Source: Capsicum annuum
Taxonomy: Eukaryota; Streptophyta; Magnoliopsida; Solanales; Solanaceae
NCBI RefSeq assembly: GCF_002878395.1
Contig: NC_061117.1
Coordinates: forward strand, 223,690,901-223,754,900
Direction of reading: 5' to 3'
Length of the DNA stretch: 64,000 nucleotides
Each line of letters starts with the position of its first letter. The stretch's first letter is position 1. The translations under genes and the position numbers were made by a program. This document shows positions 11,141-21,101 of the stretch, piece by piece. The notes beneath the pieces were generated by a model that was not told the DNA's origin, made no database searches, and saw only the letters and a list, made by a program, of their open reading frames with translations.

Positions 11141-12122
11141 CAAGAACCACCCTCTCACAATTTCAAATCATGATCAAATGCAATAATATTGCGAAAACAT
11201 CTTTCAAATTACAAAACCATAATCCTTAATTCGATATACGAGAGGGAGTTCATAATTTATGCTCTCAAACAATCTTAAATCTCGAATTCCATACATATAC
11301 GTATACATGTAAATCAATTTAGGGGATAAGACCACAAGGTCAAAACAATAACAACATTGAAACTTTCAAATTACATAATCAATAATATAGTTTTCAAAAC
11401 CCCCATAAAATACATGCATCAAAACCTTAAAATCATGCTCTAATGGTTTTAAGACCATGTAATTTTTAGGATAAACCCTACGTACCTCTATTTCAGAAAA
11501 TAATGAATGATTCCTAAAGCTTACGGATTGGGGATTCCAAATCTCTAATTATCTTCTAAAACCCATGGTTGAATCTTGAGTTATTTGAGAATCTTGTTTG
11601 AAACCCTAGGGAGTGTTCTTGAAGAAAATTGAGAGAAATATGAGTAATGTGGTGTTTTGGGGTTGAAATTCAGTGTTTAGACTGAATTAATAGGGGTGGA
11701 ATTGACCCAAATGCCCCTGGAAAACGTGGAGCTGAGTGCAGAAAAATACACTACTGCCTCTCATGAAAATGGCCATAACTTTTTGCTCGATTGACGGACT
11801 TAGGTAAAATTGGTATCGTTGGAAAGCTACTTCGAAGACCTTTCATTTGATATATAGTAGGTCACCCAGTTCGCTATATAACATAAGTTATACTCAACGA
11901 AAATTGTCCCAAGAAGTGTCCACTAAAACTAAATCGATGGAATTGTTTTCAACTCGCCTTTGAGTTAGGGGATTTTTGTGACCTCAATTCATATCCAAAG
12001 ATATTCCCACACTGTAGGATTTATCACCACATATATTAGTAAGGAATCATCTAGTTCAGGTTTATACGCGTAGGAACAACGCTTCGATTTCTAGCCCGAA
12101 AAATGTGGGGTGTTACACCTAG
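9898..12122 (-). mobile_element. Solo LTR inserted in the PMD-3 exon, with target duplication
   Basis: The LTR occupies 9903-12117 (2215 bp). On the minus strand it reads TGTAACACCCC... to ...GTCGTGACA. CCTAG flanks it at 9898-9902 and 12118-12122. No primer site or internal region remains. The ends match the Ty3/gypsy LTRs elsewhere in the window, but the sequence between is clearly diverged from A, B, D and F, so this is a separate subfamily. It contains an (AC)n(AT)n microsatellite at about 11109-11140. Its short frames are not genes. Confidence 0.9.
11109..11140. repeat. (AC)n(AT)n compound microsatellite
   Basis: About eleven AC units followed by about five AT units, inside the PMD-3 solo LTR. 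Confidence 0.85.
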
Positions 12123-13101
12123 GATCTACACGTTCTAGTTTTTTCACCTTATGCCATCTAGCCACTCTTGGCTCTCCACAGTAAATAACACCAGGCTTAG
12201 GCTGCAAACCGGGAAATCTCTCCCAAGCCCATAGCTGAACAAAATGAAGAGGAGAGCGAAGGATAAGTTCCGACTCATCCTCAACACATCGAGAATTACT
12301 ACTATGTTCAGTGTGCTTAGCTGAAGATACAATCAATTGGTTAAGCAAGTTCAAATCTCTATAAATACTAGCAAGAACAGCAGGGGCAAGTGCCATTGAG
12401 TTACCTCGAGAAAGATGAATTGCGATAGGGATAACAGCTTGGTGCACATTCTGTGAACCTTTAGGGGGAAACACAAACCTAGACAACCAAAGGGTCAAAA
12501 ATGCAACATGCTCCAAATGGTCACTACAACTTTTTCCTTCAAAATACTCCATCCACGCATGGTGATAAACACTAACAACTTTATAAAGTTCCCTAATACT
12601 TCTTTCCATTTCAACACACTCTTTGGTCTTAACAGGTCTCAACACATTACGGCCTAAAATAGAGAAACCACCCAAAACTACCATATCTTCCAAAGTAACC
12701 GTCCCTTCTCCCCATGGAAAAATGAACGTATTAGTCTCCACACACCATCTCTCAGCAAGCGCGATAATCAAATCATTGTGAAGATGAATCTTGAATGTTG
12801 AAGCTAAAATAGCTTCAAAGATTCCAGCTTTTTTCCATGTATCTTGGTATAAAGGCTTTAACTTATCAACCCATTTAGACCACCCCCTCATGTACGCAAC
12901 CCCACCCCCAAACTTAACCTTTAATGAAGAAGAACAAAGTTTGGATCTTGAAGGGAGAAAAGGGAGTTTTGGGGCAGATGGTATTGTTGGTTTGAGAAAA
13001 TGGGCAACTCTAAAAATGGGCATTACTTGTTCATCAACAAGTGAAACCATTAGCTCCTCTCTTTCTTCCATGAGTGCATATTCTTGTGATGGATCCACCA
13101 T
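12118..13101 (-). pseudogene. PMD-3, N-terminal part (plant mobile domain pseudogene)
   Basis: Translation starts at the ATG at 13101 and runs open for 328 codons to the solo LTR. Landmarks: EEREELMVSLVDEQ near residue 12, FRVAHFLKPTIPS near 30, WKKAGIFEAILAS near 89, LAERWCVETNTFIFPWGEGT near 115 and VTLEDMVVLGGFSILG near 135. The FPWGE-TVTLEDM-LGG block is the signature of the plant mobile domain (PF10536, often mislabelled aminotransferase-like). Further on come the FLTLWLSRFVFPP, LARG-like and ASIYRDLNLL blocks shared with PMD-1 and PMD-2. PMD proteins such as Arabidopsis MAIN and MAIL1 are nuclear factors linked to gene expression, silencing of repeats and meristem maintenance. Whether this paralogue ever did that is unknown. 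Together with 8735-9902 it is a dead gene. Confidence 0.88.
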
Positions 13102-13184
13102 TGTTGAGTACTATGCTATTAGCTCTTTGTTTTTACTATTTTTATGTATAAGGGTTTCAAGAATGTTACATAGCAGGACAAAAT

Positions 13185-13194
13185 TTTATATATA
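13185..13194 (-). promoter_or_regulatory. Candidate TATA box of PMD-3
   Basis: On the minus strand the sequence reads TATATATAAA about 85-95 bp upstream of the PMD-3 ATG at 13101. That is a normal TATA-to-start-codon distance for a plant gene with a short 5' untranslated region. There is no direct evidence of transcription. Confidence 0.4.
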
Positions 13195-13367
13195 AACCAA
13201 TAAAAAGATAGTAGTAGTTCTGCACCTTGCTTGCCTTTGCACTGATACACTGTCACTGCCAATAGTGGCTTATAGCACTTCTTACGTAGTTTCCAAAAAT
13301 AGAAACTTTATTTGAAATCACTGTCAAAACTGTAAAATTCAACGACAACGATGTAACCAGTGTAGTC

Positions 13368-13465
13368 GCATAAAGTGGTGTCCGGAGAGTATAGAATGTA
13401 TGCAGATTGTACCTCTACCTCAAAGATGAGGTAAAGAAGCTGTTTTCGGTAGACCCCAGCTCAAA
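13368..13465 (-). mobile_element. TS-type SINE / LINE-RTE 3' end fragment
   Basis: GGTGTCCGGAGAGTATAGAA, then TGCAGATTGTACCTCTACCT and AGCTGTTTTCGGTAGACCC, are the same blocks, in the same order and orientation, as at 7260-7350. The (CAA)n tail is missing and no LINE protein tail is seen, so it may be a SINE or a short LINE remnant. Confidence 0.5.
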
Positions 13466-13647
13466 ACAAAAAACAGTCTAAAAATCGTGAGATTCGACTC
13501 TCGAAATTTGTACTATGCCACAAAAATTGAGAAAATGGGAGTGTTCACCTTGTCTCAATTTGTTACAGCACCGTTTGAATTTTTCGAGTGAAATTTCCTA
13601 ACGTGGAATCTTTAAGTTTATTTTTTTTTTTAACTAAAATTAGAGAG

Positions 13648-14125
13648 TAAAACATCTGGTATCTCCTGAATTATGACTAAATTTGCTACACCACACTCCA
13701 ACTTCACAAGGGTCCTACTATCCTCATAAACTCAATTTTAGTATATTTTTATCACCCTCTTTTTAGTTGACGTGACACCTTTGATATGAGTCTCATTTTT
13801 ATATAATAAAGATGCTATATCAGGACAAAAGTGTGACAAAAATATGGTCAAATTGAGTTCAGGAGGATAATAGGACTCATGTGAAGTTGGAGTGTGTGCA
13901 GAGGCGGAGCCAGAATTTCAAGTAAGGGGGTTCAATATTCAAAGAAAACTAAGTCGAAGGGGGTTCAACACGTACTATAATCACATAAAAAATAATTTTA
14001 ATCATGTATAAATAGTATATTTTTCCATCAAGGGGGTTCGGATGAACCCCTTAAAGAGGGCTGGCTCCGCCTCTGAATGTGTGTCGTAGCAACTTTGACC
14101 ATAATTCGAGGAATACAAGATGCTT
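13648..14125. mobile_element. Foldback-type MITE, interrupted by a hAT-like MITE
   Basis: The left arm (about 13650-13735) and the right arm (about 13850-13898 plus 14084-14125) are long inverted repeats: left CTGAATTATGACTAAATTTG and ACACTCCAACTTCACA, right TGTGAAGTTGGAGTGT and CAACTTTGACCATAATTCGA. The right arm is split by the smaller element at 13899-14075. It has no coding capacity. The outer target duplication is not clear to me. Confidence 0.65.
13891..14083. mobile_element. hAT-like MITE nested in the foldback MITE
   Basis: The element is 13899-14075 (177 bp). Its terminal inverted repeats are CAGAGGCGGAGCCAG and CTGGCTCCGCCTCTG, a perfect 15 bp pair. The flanks AGTGTGTG (13891-13898) and AATGTGTG (14076-14083) agree at 7 of 8 positions, as expected for an 8 bp hAT target duplication. 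It has no coding capacity. Confidence 0.8.
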
Positions 14126-15242
14126 ATCTCAAAATTACATATTTGAAAACTTCGTATGAAGTACTACTATAAGTCACTAATTATTAACAAGTCAAAATAC
14201 TAAAAGGACATATGAAAAAATTACGACTAACAAAAAAATTCGTTGGATTCTCAAAAATCTAACCGAACAACATAAATTTGACCTGAGGGATTAGGACAAA
14301 TGCACTGAAAAGTTTTTGGTTGTTTTGGTCTGTCCGCTATTTTTCAGTGCGGACATGTCAGCTTAGAATTCCATTTATAGGCAAACAATAATCACGTTGC
14401 TGCATTAAACTGCCAAAAGAAAATTCTACTATAAGAAAGTGAAAGACACCAATAATATTTAAAATCTTGTTCTAAAAAGATTATAACACCCATTTAAAAA
14501 AAGAAAAAAATCAATCTCTCTTTTATTCATAACCCACCCAAAATCTGACTTGAGATAAATTTTCAAAATTCTAATCCAACTCAAATATTTATTAAGAAAG
14601 TTTGTTGTAGTATCATATATTATCCTGTTTTAATTTGTTTATTTGTTTTTTATTTGACACGGAGTTTTAGAAAGTAAAGAAAGAATCTTGAATCATATGA
14701 TCTTAAATTAAAGATATATTGAATGTATCCAAATAACTTTTATTCGGATGATATTAACATGTCACGTTAAAAGTGAAAACAAAAAGATTGTCGAAAAAAG
14801 AAATAAACATTCTTTTTGAAATAAAGTGTTAAATATGATGGTGTTAAATATTTTATTTTTTTCCTTTTTATCATCAATATTAAATTACTATATAGTAAAA
14901 TAGTAATTAAATTTAGAGTTTTAAAGTATAATTAATAAAATTAGTTTACTAAAATATGCCCCCAATAAATTAAAAGCTTTCTCAAAGATTGTGACAAACA
15001 AACATTAGCCAAGTAATATGAGCCTATTTAAAAAGTCACAAAGCCAGAAAATGCTAAACCTTTAGACAAAAAATTTAAAAGGGCTTTTGAATGCACAAAA
15101 TATTCAGTGTTAGCAAGTCTAGGGAAGAATGTGGTATAGTCCGTCTACTCTAATGTAAGTACCAAAAATCATATGAAAACAAAATTTCTGTTGCTCCGGA
15201 ATTTCCTTATAGACAAAAAGAAAGGACAACCTGGTGCTTAAC

Positions 15243-15352
15243 TTGAGCGGACTCTTCATTTTTGATGCTGTATTGGTGTCGGATTCGTCAAAAATATACT
15301 AATTTGACGAATTCGACATGCACCTATTGACATTTTTGACAAGTCCGAGCAA
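15243..15352. mobile_element. Small palindromic MITE
   Basis: About 110 bp that folds on itself almost end to end: TTGAGCGGACTCTTCATTTT pairs with AAATTTTTGACAAGTCCGAGCAA-like sequence at the right end (15330-15352), and GTCGGATTCGTCAAA pairs with TTTGACGAATTCGAC in the centre. I recall similar palindromic repeats in nightshade genomes. The superfamily is not established here. Confidence 0.55.
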
Positions 15353-15488
15353 CATAGCCTGGTGCACTAAAACTTCCACTATATGCCTGGTCATTTAAAA
15401 AAAACAAATCATAAGGATATATCATTCACAATGTCACCTTGCATTACCTTAATACCAATTAATGCTTATTACTACTCCCTTTGTCTCA

Positions 15489-15728
15489 TACTCCTTCCGT
15501 CTCAAATTTCTTAATTTGGTGTCTCATTTTACTTGTCCTTTTTTATTTATCAAGACAAGATTTTTTTTTTTTCATATTTTACCCTTTGCATTAATTACTT
15601 TATCTTTAAATTAAAATGTAAACATCATTTAATAGGGGTACTATAGTAAACTAGCCATGTTATTTATTATTTTTCTTAATAGCTGTGCCATTCCAATTTG
15701 AGACGAGTAAAATGGGACGAAGGGAGTA
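15489..15728. mobile_element. Stowaway-like MITE
   Basis: The element is 15491-15726 (236 bp) flanked by TA on both sides. It starts CTCCTTCCGTCTCAAAT and ends with its complement, ATTTGAGACGAGTAAAATGG followed by GACGAAGGGAG. The CTCCCTCCGT-type terminus with a TA duplication is diagnostic of Stowaway (Tc1/mariner) MITEs. A partial second terminus (CTCCCTTTGTCTCAT, near 15475) lies just before it. Confidence 0.75.
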
Positions 15729-16110
15729 TTACTTACATGCTAGCCTTTTACACAACTCTTAAGGAGAAATTAATAAGGGATATAGATTGATTAATATGAC
15801 ATTATTAAACTCACATTAATTATTATCATTACTTGTTGAAGTTAGCAACTGTTCCATTAAATTATTAAGGGTAAAGTTGGAAAAAAATATTCAATTCTTT
15901 CTTAATTCTTTAAACATGTAAACTATTTTCAAACTAAATTTTTTAGCAACCAAGCCAAGTAGTACTAAAATCCATTTCACTCAACAGACATTCCGAAAGT
16001 CTTTTTGTTTTTTTCACAAGTTTTTTGTCTTTTTTCCGTACAAAGTTTCTTCTTATTCCAATAGAAAAACAAACACACTCTTTCGATGAAATTTCCATTT
16101 TCAAGAATCA

Positions 16111-17610
16111 ATGAAAGATTCAATCTTTGATGAAAGAGAAGAGTTAACGGTTTCACCATTAGGTGGAGTCCCACAGCTAAGAAAAGCCCATTTCTTGAAA
16201 CCCATTGTTTCTTCCATTGAAGGTCCAAATTTGAAGCTTCCTTCACTACCCTTTTCATCTGAATCTGAATGGCCATTGAAAGGTTCCTTCAATGGTTGTA
16301 GGCATCAGCAGAACAAATGGAAGAAATGGGTTGAAACCATGGAGTCTGTCCATCATTCTGTGTGGAAAGCTGCTGGTATTTATGATGCTATTATGGGTTC
16401 TTTGTATAAAGTCCATGTAGATAAAGATTTGATTTTTGGGTTGGTAGAAAGGTGGTGTTGTGAGACTAACACTTTTGTCTTTCCGTGGGGTGAAGCTACT
16501 GTTACTCTTGAAGATATGATGATTTTGGGAGGGTTCTCTGTCTTGGGTGGCCCTGTATTGTTCACTCTTCAGTCCCCGGGGTTGGTAGAAATTGAAGAAA
16601 ATCTTGAAAAAGCGCGAAGGGACCTTGTCCGATTGAAAGCTGATAATCATAACAGGTGGTTGAATTTTTTCATGGACAGTGGAAGGGATATTGAGCATGA
16701 AGCTTTTCTTGCTCTTTGATTATCAAGATTTGTGTTTCCGGGTAATGAATATGATAAAATAGGCAGACATGTTTTCCCTATAGCTGTTAATCTTGCTAGA
16801 GGTACGCGACTGGCGCTTGCTCCAGCTATTCTTGCTAGCATATATAGGGACTTGAGCTTGTTGAAACAGACTATGATAATGGCCTCATCAAATGATCCAA
16901 GTAGTAATGGAGACGATGGAGACGGATTTAACATTCTTGAATTTAGTCTTTGGGTGCCATTGTTCTTTGTTCAAGTTTGGGCCTGGGAGAGGTTGGTAAC
17001 TTTGCAGCCAGAACAGGTTGGGAATTACAATATGGTTAGTGGGATGAGAATAGGACGATGGCACAATGTGATGGTTAATGTGAGGATTACTATTGACTCG
17101 TCTGCAGAGACGTTTCAGTGGAGGCCATACACCTTGGCTGTGGAAGGTTGGTTAATTCCCAAGTTCTACAAGGAAAACGAAGAGTGGACAATAGTTGAAG
17201 GGCAAAATGCGGACCAAGAATTGGAGTCTTTTGTTCGATTTTTGAGGGTGTCTGAGCTTGTTGGTTTAGACTGTCAAGAACATATCGACCAAATCGTGTA
17301 GCATTGCAGTTTGGATATGATCAAGACTTCCTTAAGTGGATTCCTCGCTCATCTTCAAGTCCAGAACTTGCCTGGTACAACTATAGCAGACCAATTGATT
17401 CTGATTTTAGGTTATACTATCCGTCTAGGCTGTTTGAACCGGATGTAACTATACAGTATTTGAAATGGTGGAGAAGAGATATATTATATCTAGCTTATGC
17501 ATTCAAAGGATTGTCTCAGGGACGAAGGAGTAAAAGAAGGCTAAAACGAATTTCTAGCCTTTATGATTCTCCTGTTTTTGTTCCCAAGCTAAAGCAGGTG
17601 AAAGTAGAAA
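16111..17610 (+). pseudogene. PMD-1, N-terminal part (plant mobile domain pseudogene)
   Basis: ATG at 16111, in the context TCAAGAATCAATGAAAGATT. The plant mobile domain follows: EREELTVSP near residue 8, KAHFLKPIVSSIEGP near 28, SVWKAAGIYDAIMGS near 83, ERWCCETNTFVFPWGEAT near 111 (FPW at 124-126) and VTLEDMMILGGFSVLGG. At 16717-16719 a TGG found in both paralogues has become TGA (codon 203). Homology resumes at once (LSRFVFPGNEYDKIGRHVF). Near 17281 one base is missing relative to PMD-2, which ends that frame at 17301. The shifted frame then continues (QFGYDQDFLKWIPRSS, YYPSRLFEPDV, YLKWWRRD) up to 17610. There element A interrupts it, and the gene resumes at 35005. It looks like a single-exon gene with three independent lesions. 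Confidence 0.9.
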
Positions 17611-18811
17611 TGTAACACCCCGTAGAAAGTCGTGCGTGTGTTGGCCTCTAATAGAGTGCACTCAGTCTTGAAAAGTATGAAAATTTTTCTAAGTGTTGGA
17701 AGACTTAGACTCATTCTTAGCTGACAACCTTTGGAATACAACTTTTCAACCTTCCCGACATCCGTTTTTAGATTTTCTTATTGCATTGTGATGGGGCAAG
17801 GTTGTAGTACGTCTCGGAGGAGTTTCGGAATTTCTAGAAGAACCTAAGGTCGTGTAGGCGCCGCCCAACTTAGAGAGCCTCTCTAAGCAAGGCGCTGCCC
17901 TGCCAGTCCCGGGGGTGCCCAATTTTCAGCTTTCAACCTCCGAACATTTGAGGGTGTTTTAGTCATTTTCCCCTACTCTATCAACTTAAATACGGGATTA
18001 ACTTAAACACGGTATTTAATCCCTCAAACACCAAAATATTAACACATTCACCAAATTATCTCAAGAACACTCCTTAGGGTTTCAAAATAAAAACCCAAGC
18101 AACTCAAGATTCAACCATGGGTTTTTGAAACTAATTGCATATTTGGAATTCCCAGAACGTAGGCTTCAAGAAGGACCCATTATTTTCTAATTTCAAGGTA
18201 TGCGGGGTTTTCCTAAATTCTCATGGGCATAGAAATCATGATTTTAGAAAGGGTTTTCAGATTTATGAATATAACCATGTTTTAGAATACTTGATGGAAT
18301 TGTTTTGGTCTTTAGGCCTTCCCCAAATTTATTTAAATTGATATATGTATATATATGTACAGGTTTTAATGTTGATGCATGATTCATGTGAAAACCCCTC
18401 TCTTGTTATGATTTTCTTACTTATCATATGATATGGATTGTTTTGAAATGCATCTTGAAAAGCATGTTATGAAGTGTCTTAAATTATGAATGATTTGGTT
18501 ATGAATCTTGAATTCCAAAGAGAAGGTTGTTTGTATTGAAAAAATGTTAAAAATACATATAATGAAAGAGTGCATGGATTTTGCCAAAAGCACATGACCA
18601 CCTTATGTTTGAAGAGTTCTTGCATAGTTTTGACTTATGCTTCGGAACATGAAATCTCTTATACTATTTGCATGTTTGGGTAGTCTGAACTATGTTTTAA
18701 TAAAAGAATTATGCATGATACATTATGGCTCAGAAATAGGACTTGCAAGTCTTGGTGTGACAACACTAATTCAGATTTTGCCATGATAATTCAGAACAAA
18801 TTTAATGCATG
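17611..18811 (+). repeat. Element A 5' LTR, first segment
   Basis: Starts TGTAACACCCCGTAGAAAGT. It carries a GGCGCCGCCC block with a CTTAGAGAGCCTCTCTAAG hairpin near 17868-17890. It runs parallel to the 3' LTR from 32822 to about 34085, where element B interrupts it. Confidence 0.9.
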
Positions 18812-19204
18812 TGTAACACCCCGTATTTTGGGATAGAATAAAAACCATGACTCTGATGCATTGATAATCCCAGAACCTTAAATCCTATGCTAATTTGGCA
18901 TGTTTATGTAGTATGTGAATCCATTTGAGCATGAATTTAGACCATAGAGGTCCTTCAACTCAAGGACGAGTTGAAACTATTTCGATCGATTAAGTTTTAG
19001 TGGACGTTGTAATTTGTGTCAGCTTCCATTGACCATAACTCTCTGTATATGTCGAATTAGAGAGCCTAATATGTGTCAAATGATAGGTCTTCGAGTTAAC
19101 TTTCCAACGATACCAATTTTGTTAAAATCCGACACCCGATTAAGAAGTTATGGCTTTTCAAAGTAGTATGCGTCACCTAACCAATCGCACATGGCCACTG
19201 GAAA

Positions 19205-19312
19205 GCATATGCTATGTAAATATATATCATTTGCGGCGCCTATGTAAATATAGGCGATATCATATGCGGCGCCTATGTAAATCTATGCGATATCATATGT
19301 GGTGCATATCTT
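19205..19312. repeat. GGCGCC minisatellite in the B 5' LTR
   Basis: Units of the form GGCGCCTATGTAAATATAGG, then CGATATCATATGC, about 33 bp each. The homologous array in the 3' LTR (25705-25875) has more units. Confidence 0.8.
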
Positions 19313-20631
19313 ATGGTTTCAAGTGACTTAAACACTCCGTTTTTGGGGCAAAATGGTCTTTTTTCCACCCTTATTTAGCCATAAACCCAAAATTCAGTCC
19401 CCAATTCTCCAAAATACATCCACATTCATCTAAAAAATTCTCAAGAATACTCCAAAGGGTTTCAAACTAAAAACCCAAATAAATCAAGATTTATCCGTGG
19501 GTTTTCAAAATTGATTATAGATTCGGAATCCCCAATCCACAGGTCAAGAAGAACACATTATTTTCTGAAATAGAGATACGCGGAGTTTTCCTAAATTCTC
19601 ATGGGCATAGAAAAATCATGTTTTAAAATGGGGTTTTTGAATCTATGTATATATTCATGTATTAAATGTTTTAACATCATTGTTTTGGTCTTTTGACCTT
19701 CCCAAAGTGATTTGAGAACATGAATGTATGAAATTATGTATTTAAGAATGAATTCTTGTTGAGAGCATGATTTTTGGTGAATTCCCTATTTAGTGAATTT
19801 TTCAGATTTCTCATAGCATATGAATTCTTTTGCAATGCATCCCTGAAAAGCACTATGTGAAATGATTGAACTCTTGTTATGATTTTAAGGTGGTTTTAAA
19901 TCACTAAAGAGGGAATCTAGCATGAATGTTTAATGTTAATAATGCATGTAATGAAAGAGTGCATGGATTTGCTAAAGGCACTAGACCACCATATGTTGAT
20001 GAAGTTTTTGCATGATTTTGACTTGAGTTTCGAAACACGAAATCTTCTCTATCAGTTGCATGTTTTTGGTGGTATAAATTATTCTTTAAATTAAATATTT
20101 AGCTTAATGTATTATGGCTCAGAAATCATGATTTTCAAGTCTTGGTATGATGATACCAATTCAGACCAATGCTATATCAGACTCAGACTAATAGACATTT
20201 CAGACTATCATGATTTTAGACATTCAGAATGTTGCATGCACAGAAAAGGTTAAAAAATGGGCATACAGAGATGTTAGGTGGTTCCTTGAAGAGGGCTTAA
20301 GTTTAAGCAACTCATTGCCTAAAACCGTGGTTTGCCGACCCAGATATATTATTATACGCTGACTTAAGTGTCGTGTGACGTATCAGATTCAGGAATTCCA
20401 ACCCTTGCAGCATACTCGGATTGGAGGCTTCCCCACCGATTCAATGGTGGATTCCATATCGCCTGTGGAATATCAGACTTGTAGGGGATACCACCTAACT
20501 TAGAAGTAATACACAGATCAGAGTTTGAGATTTACAGACAGGTTACATGTTTTCAGAAGGTGCCCATGTGTTTTTTCAGAAACTATTTTATGCATAATAT
20601 TTGATGAACATTTGCTCTCATGTATTATATA

Positions 20632-20652
20632 TATGTGTGTGTGTGTGTGTGT
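20632..20652. repeat. (GT)n microsatellite
   Basis: About nine GT units in the B 5' LTR. The matching site in the B 3' LTR (about 27184-27207) is an (AT)n run instead, so it has changed since insertion. Confidence 0.85.
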
Positions 20653-21101
20653 TCAATTACTCTATTTTGGATTGCTTTGTGTGCCAGTACAATTGTGCTG
20701 ACCCCCTTCCTCCCAGGTACTGAGGCGCAGTCTAGGGGTCCAGATCCTCAGTAGAGTCTTCAGACATTAGGTGGTGAGCCTTCTTTGCTTCGGAAGGCCT
20801 AGTCATTTAGGTACTTATTTCAGTATGGCTTTTGGTCGCTGGGGGCCTTGTCCTAGTTATTCAGATAGTATGTTAGTAGAGATTTCGCAGACTGTTACAG
20901 ATGTTTATTAAATATTGTTGGGCATTTTTTAGGCCTTTAACTGTTTTAAATAGTTGACCATGTTTCCGTATTATTGTGTCTATTCCGTATTACTTTGATC
21001 ATATGAATTGTGTGCATGATTACTAGATAGACAGAGGGCGTTCCGGGCCTTCGAGTTCAGGAATGCTCATCACGGCTAGGGCCCCAGTTTGGGTCGTGAT
21101 A

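Larger units (their letters stand above)
13102..16110. other. Spacer between the divergent PMD-3 and PMD-1, rich in small DNA elements
   Basis: No gene is supported. It holds the PMD-3 promoter side, a TS/LINE 3' fragment (13368-13465), a nested pair of MITEs (13648-14125), a palindromic MITE (15243-15352) and a Stowaway MITE (15491-15726). I see nothing recognisable at 14126-15242. About 15980-16110 is the PMD-1 upstream region and shares CAACAGACATTC and CGAAAGTCTTTT with the region upstream of PMD-2 (about 37750-37805). Confidence 0.5.
18812..21101 (+). repeat. Element B 5' LTR
   Basis: TG start at 18812, and an end GTCGTGATA where the other LTRs have GTGACA, a C-to-T change in the terminal CA. 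It contains about two to three 33 bp units of the GGCGCC minisatellite (about 19215-19310) and a (GT)n tract at about 20634-20652. Confidence 0.9.
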
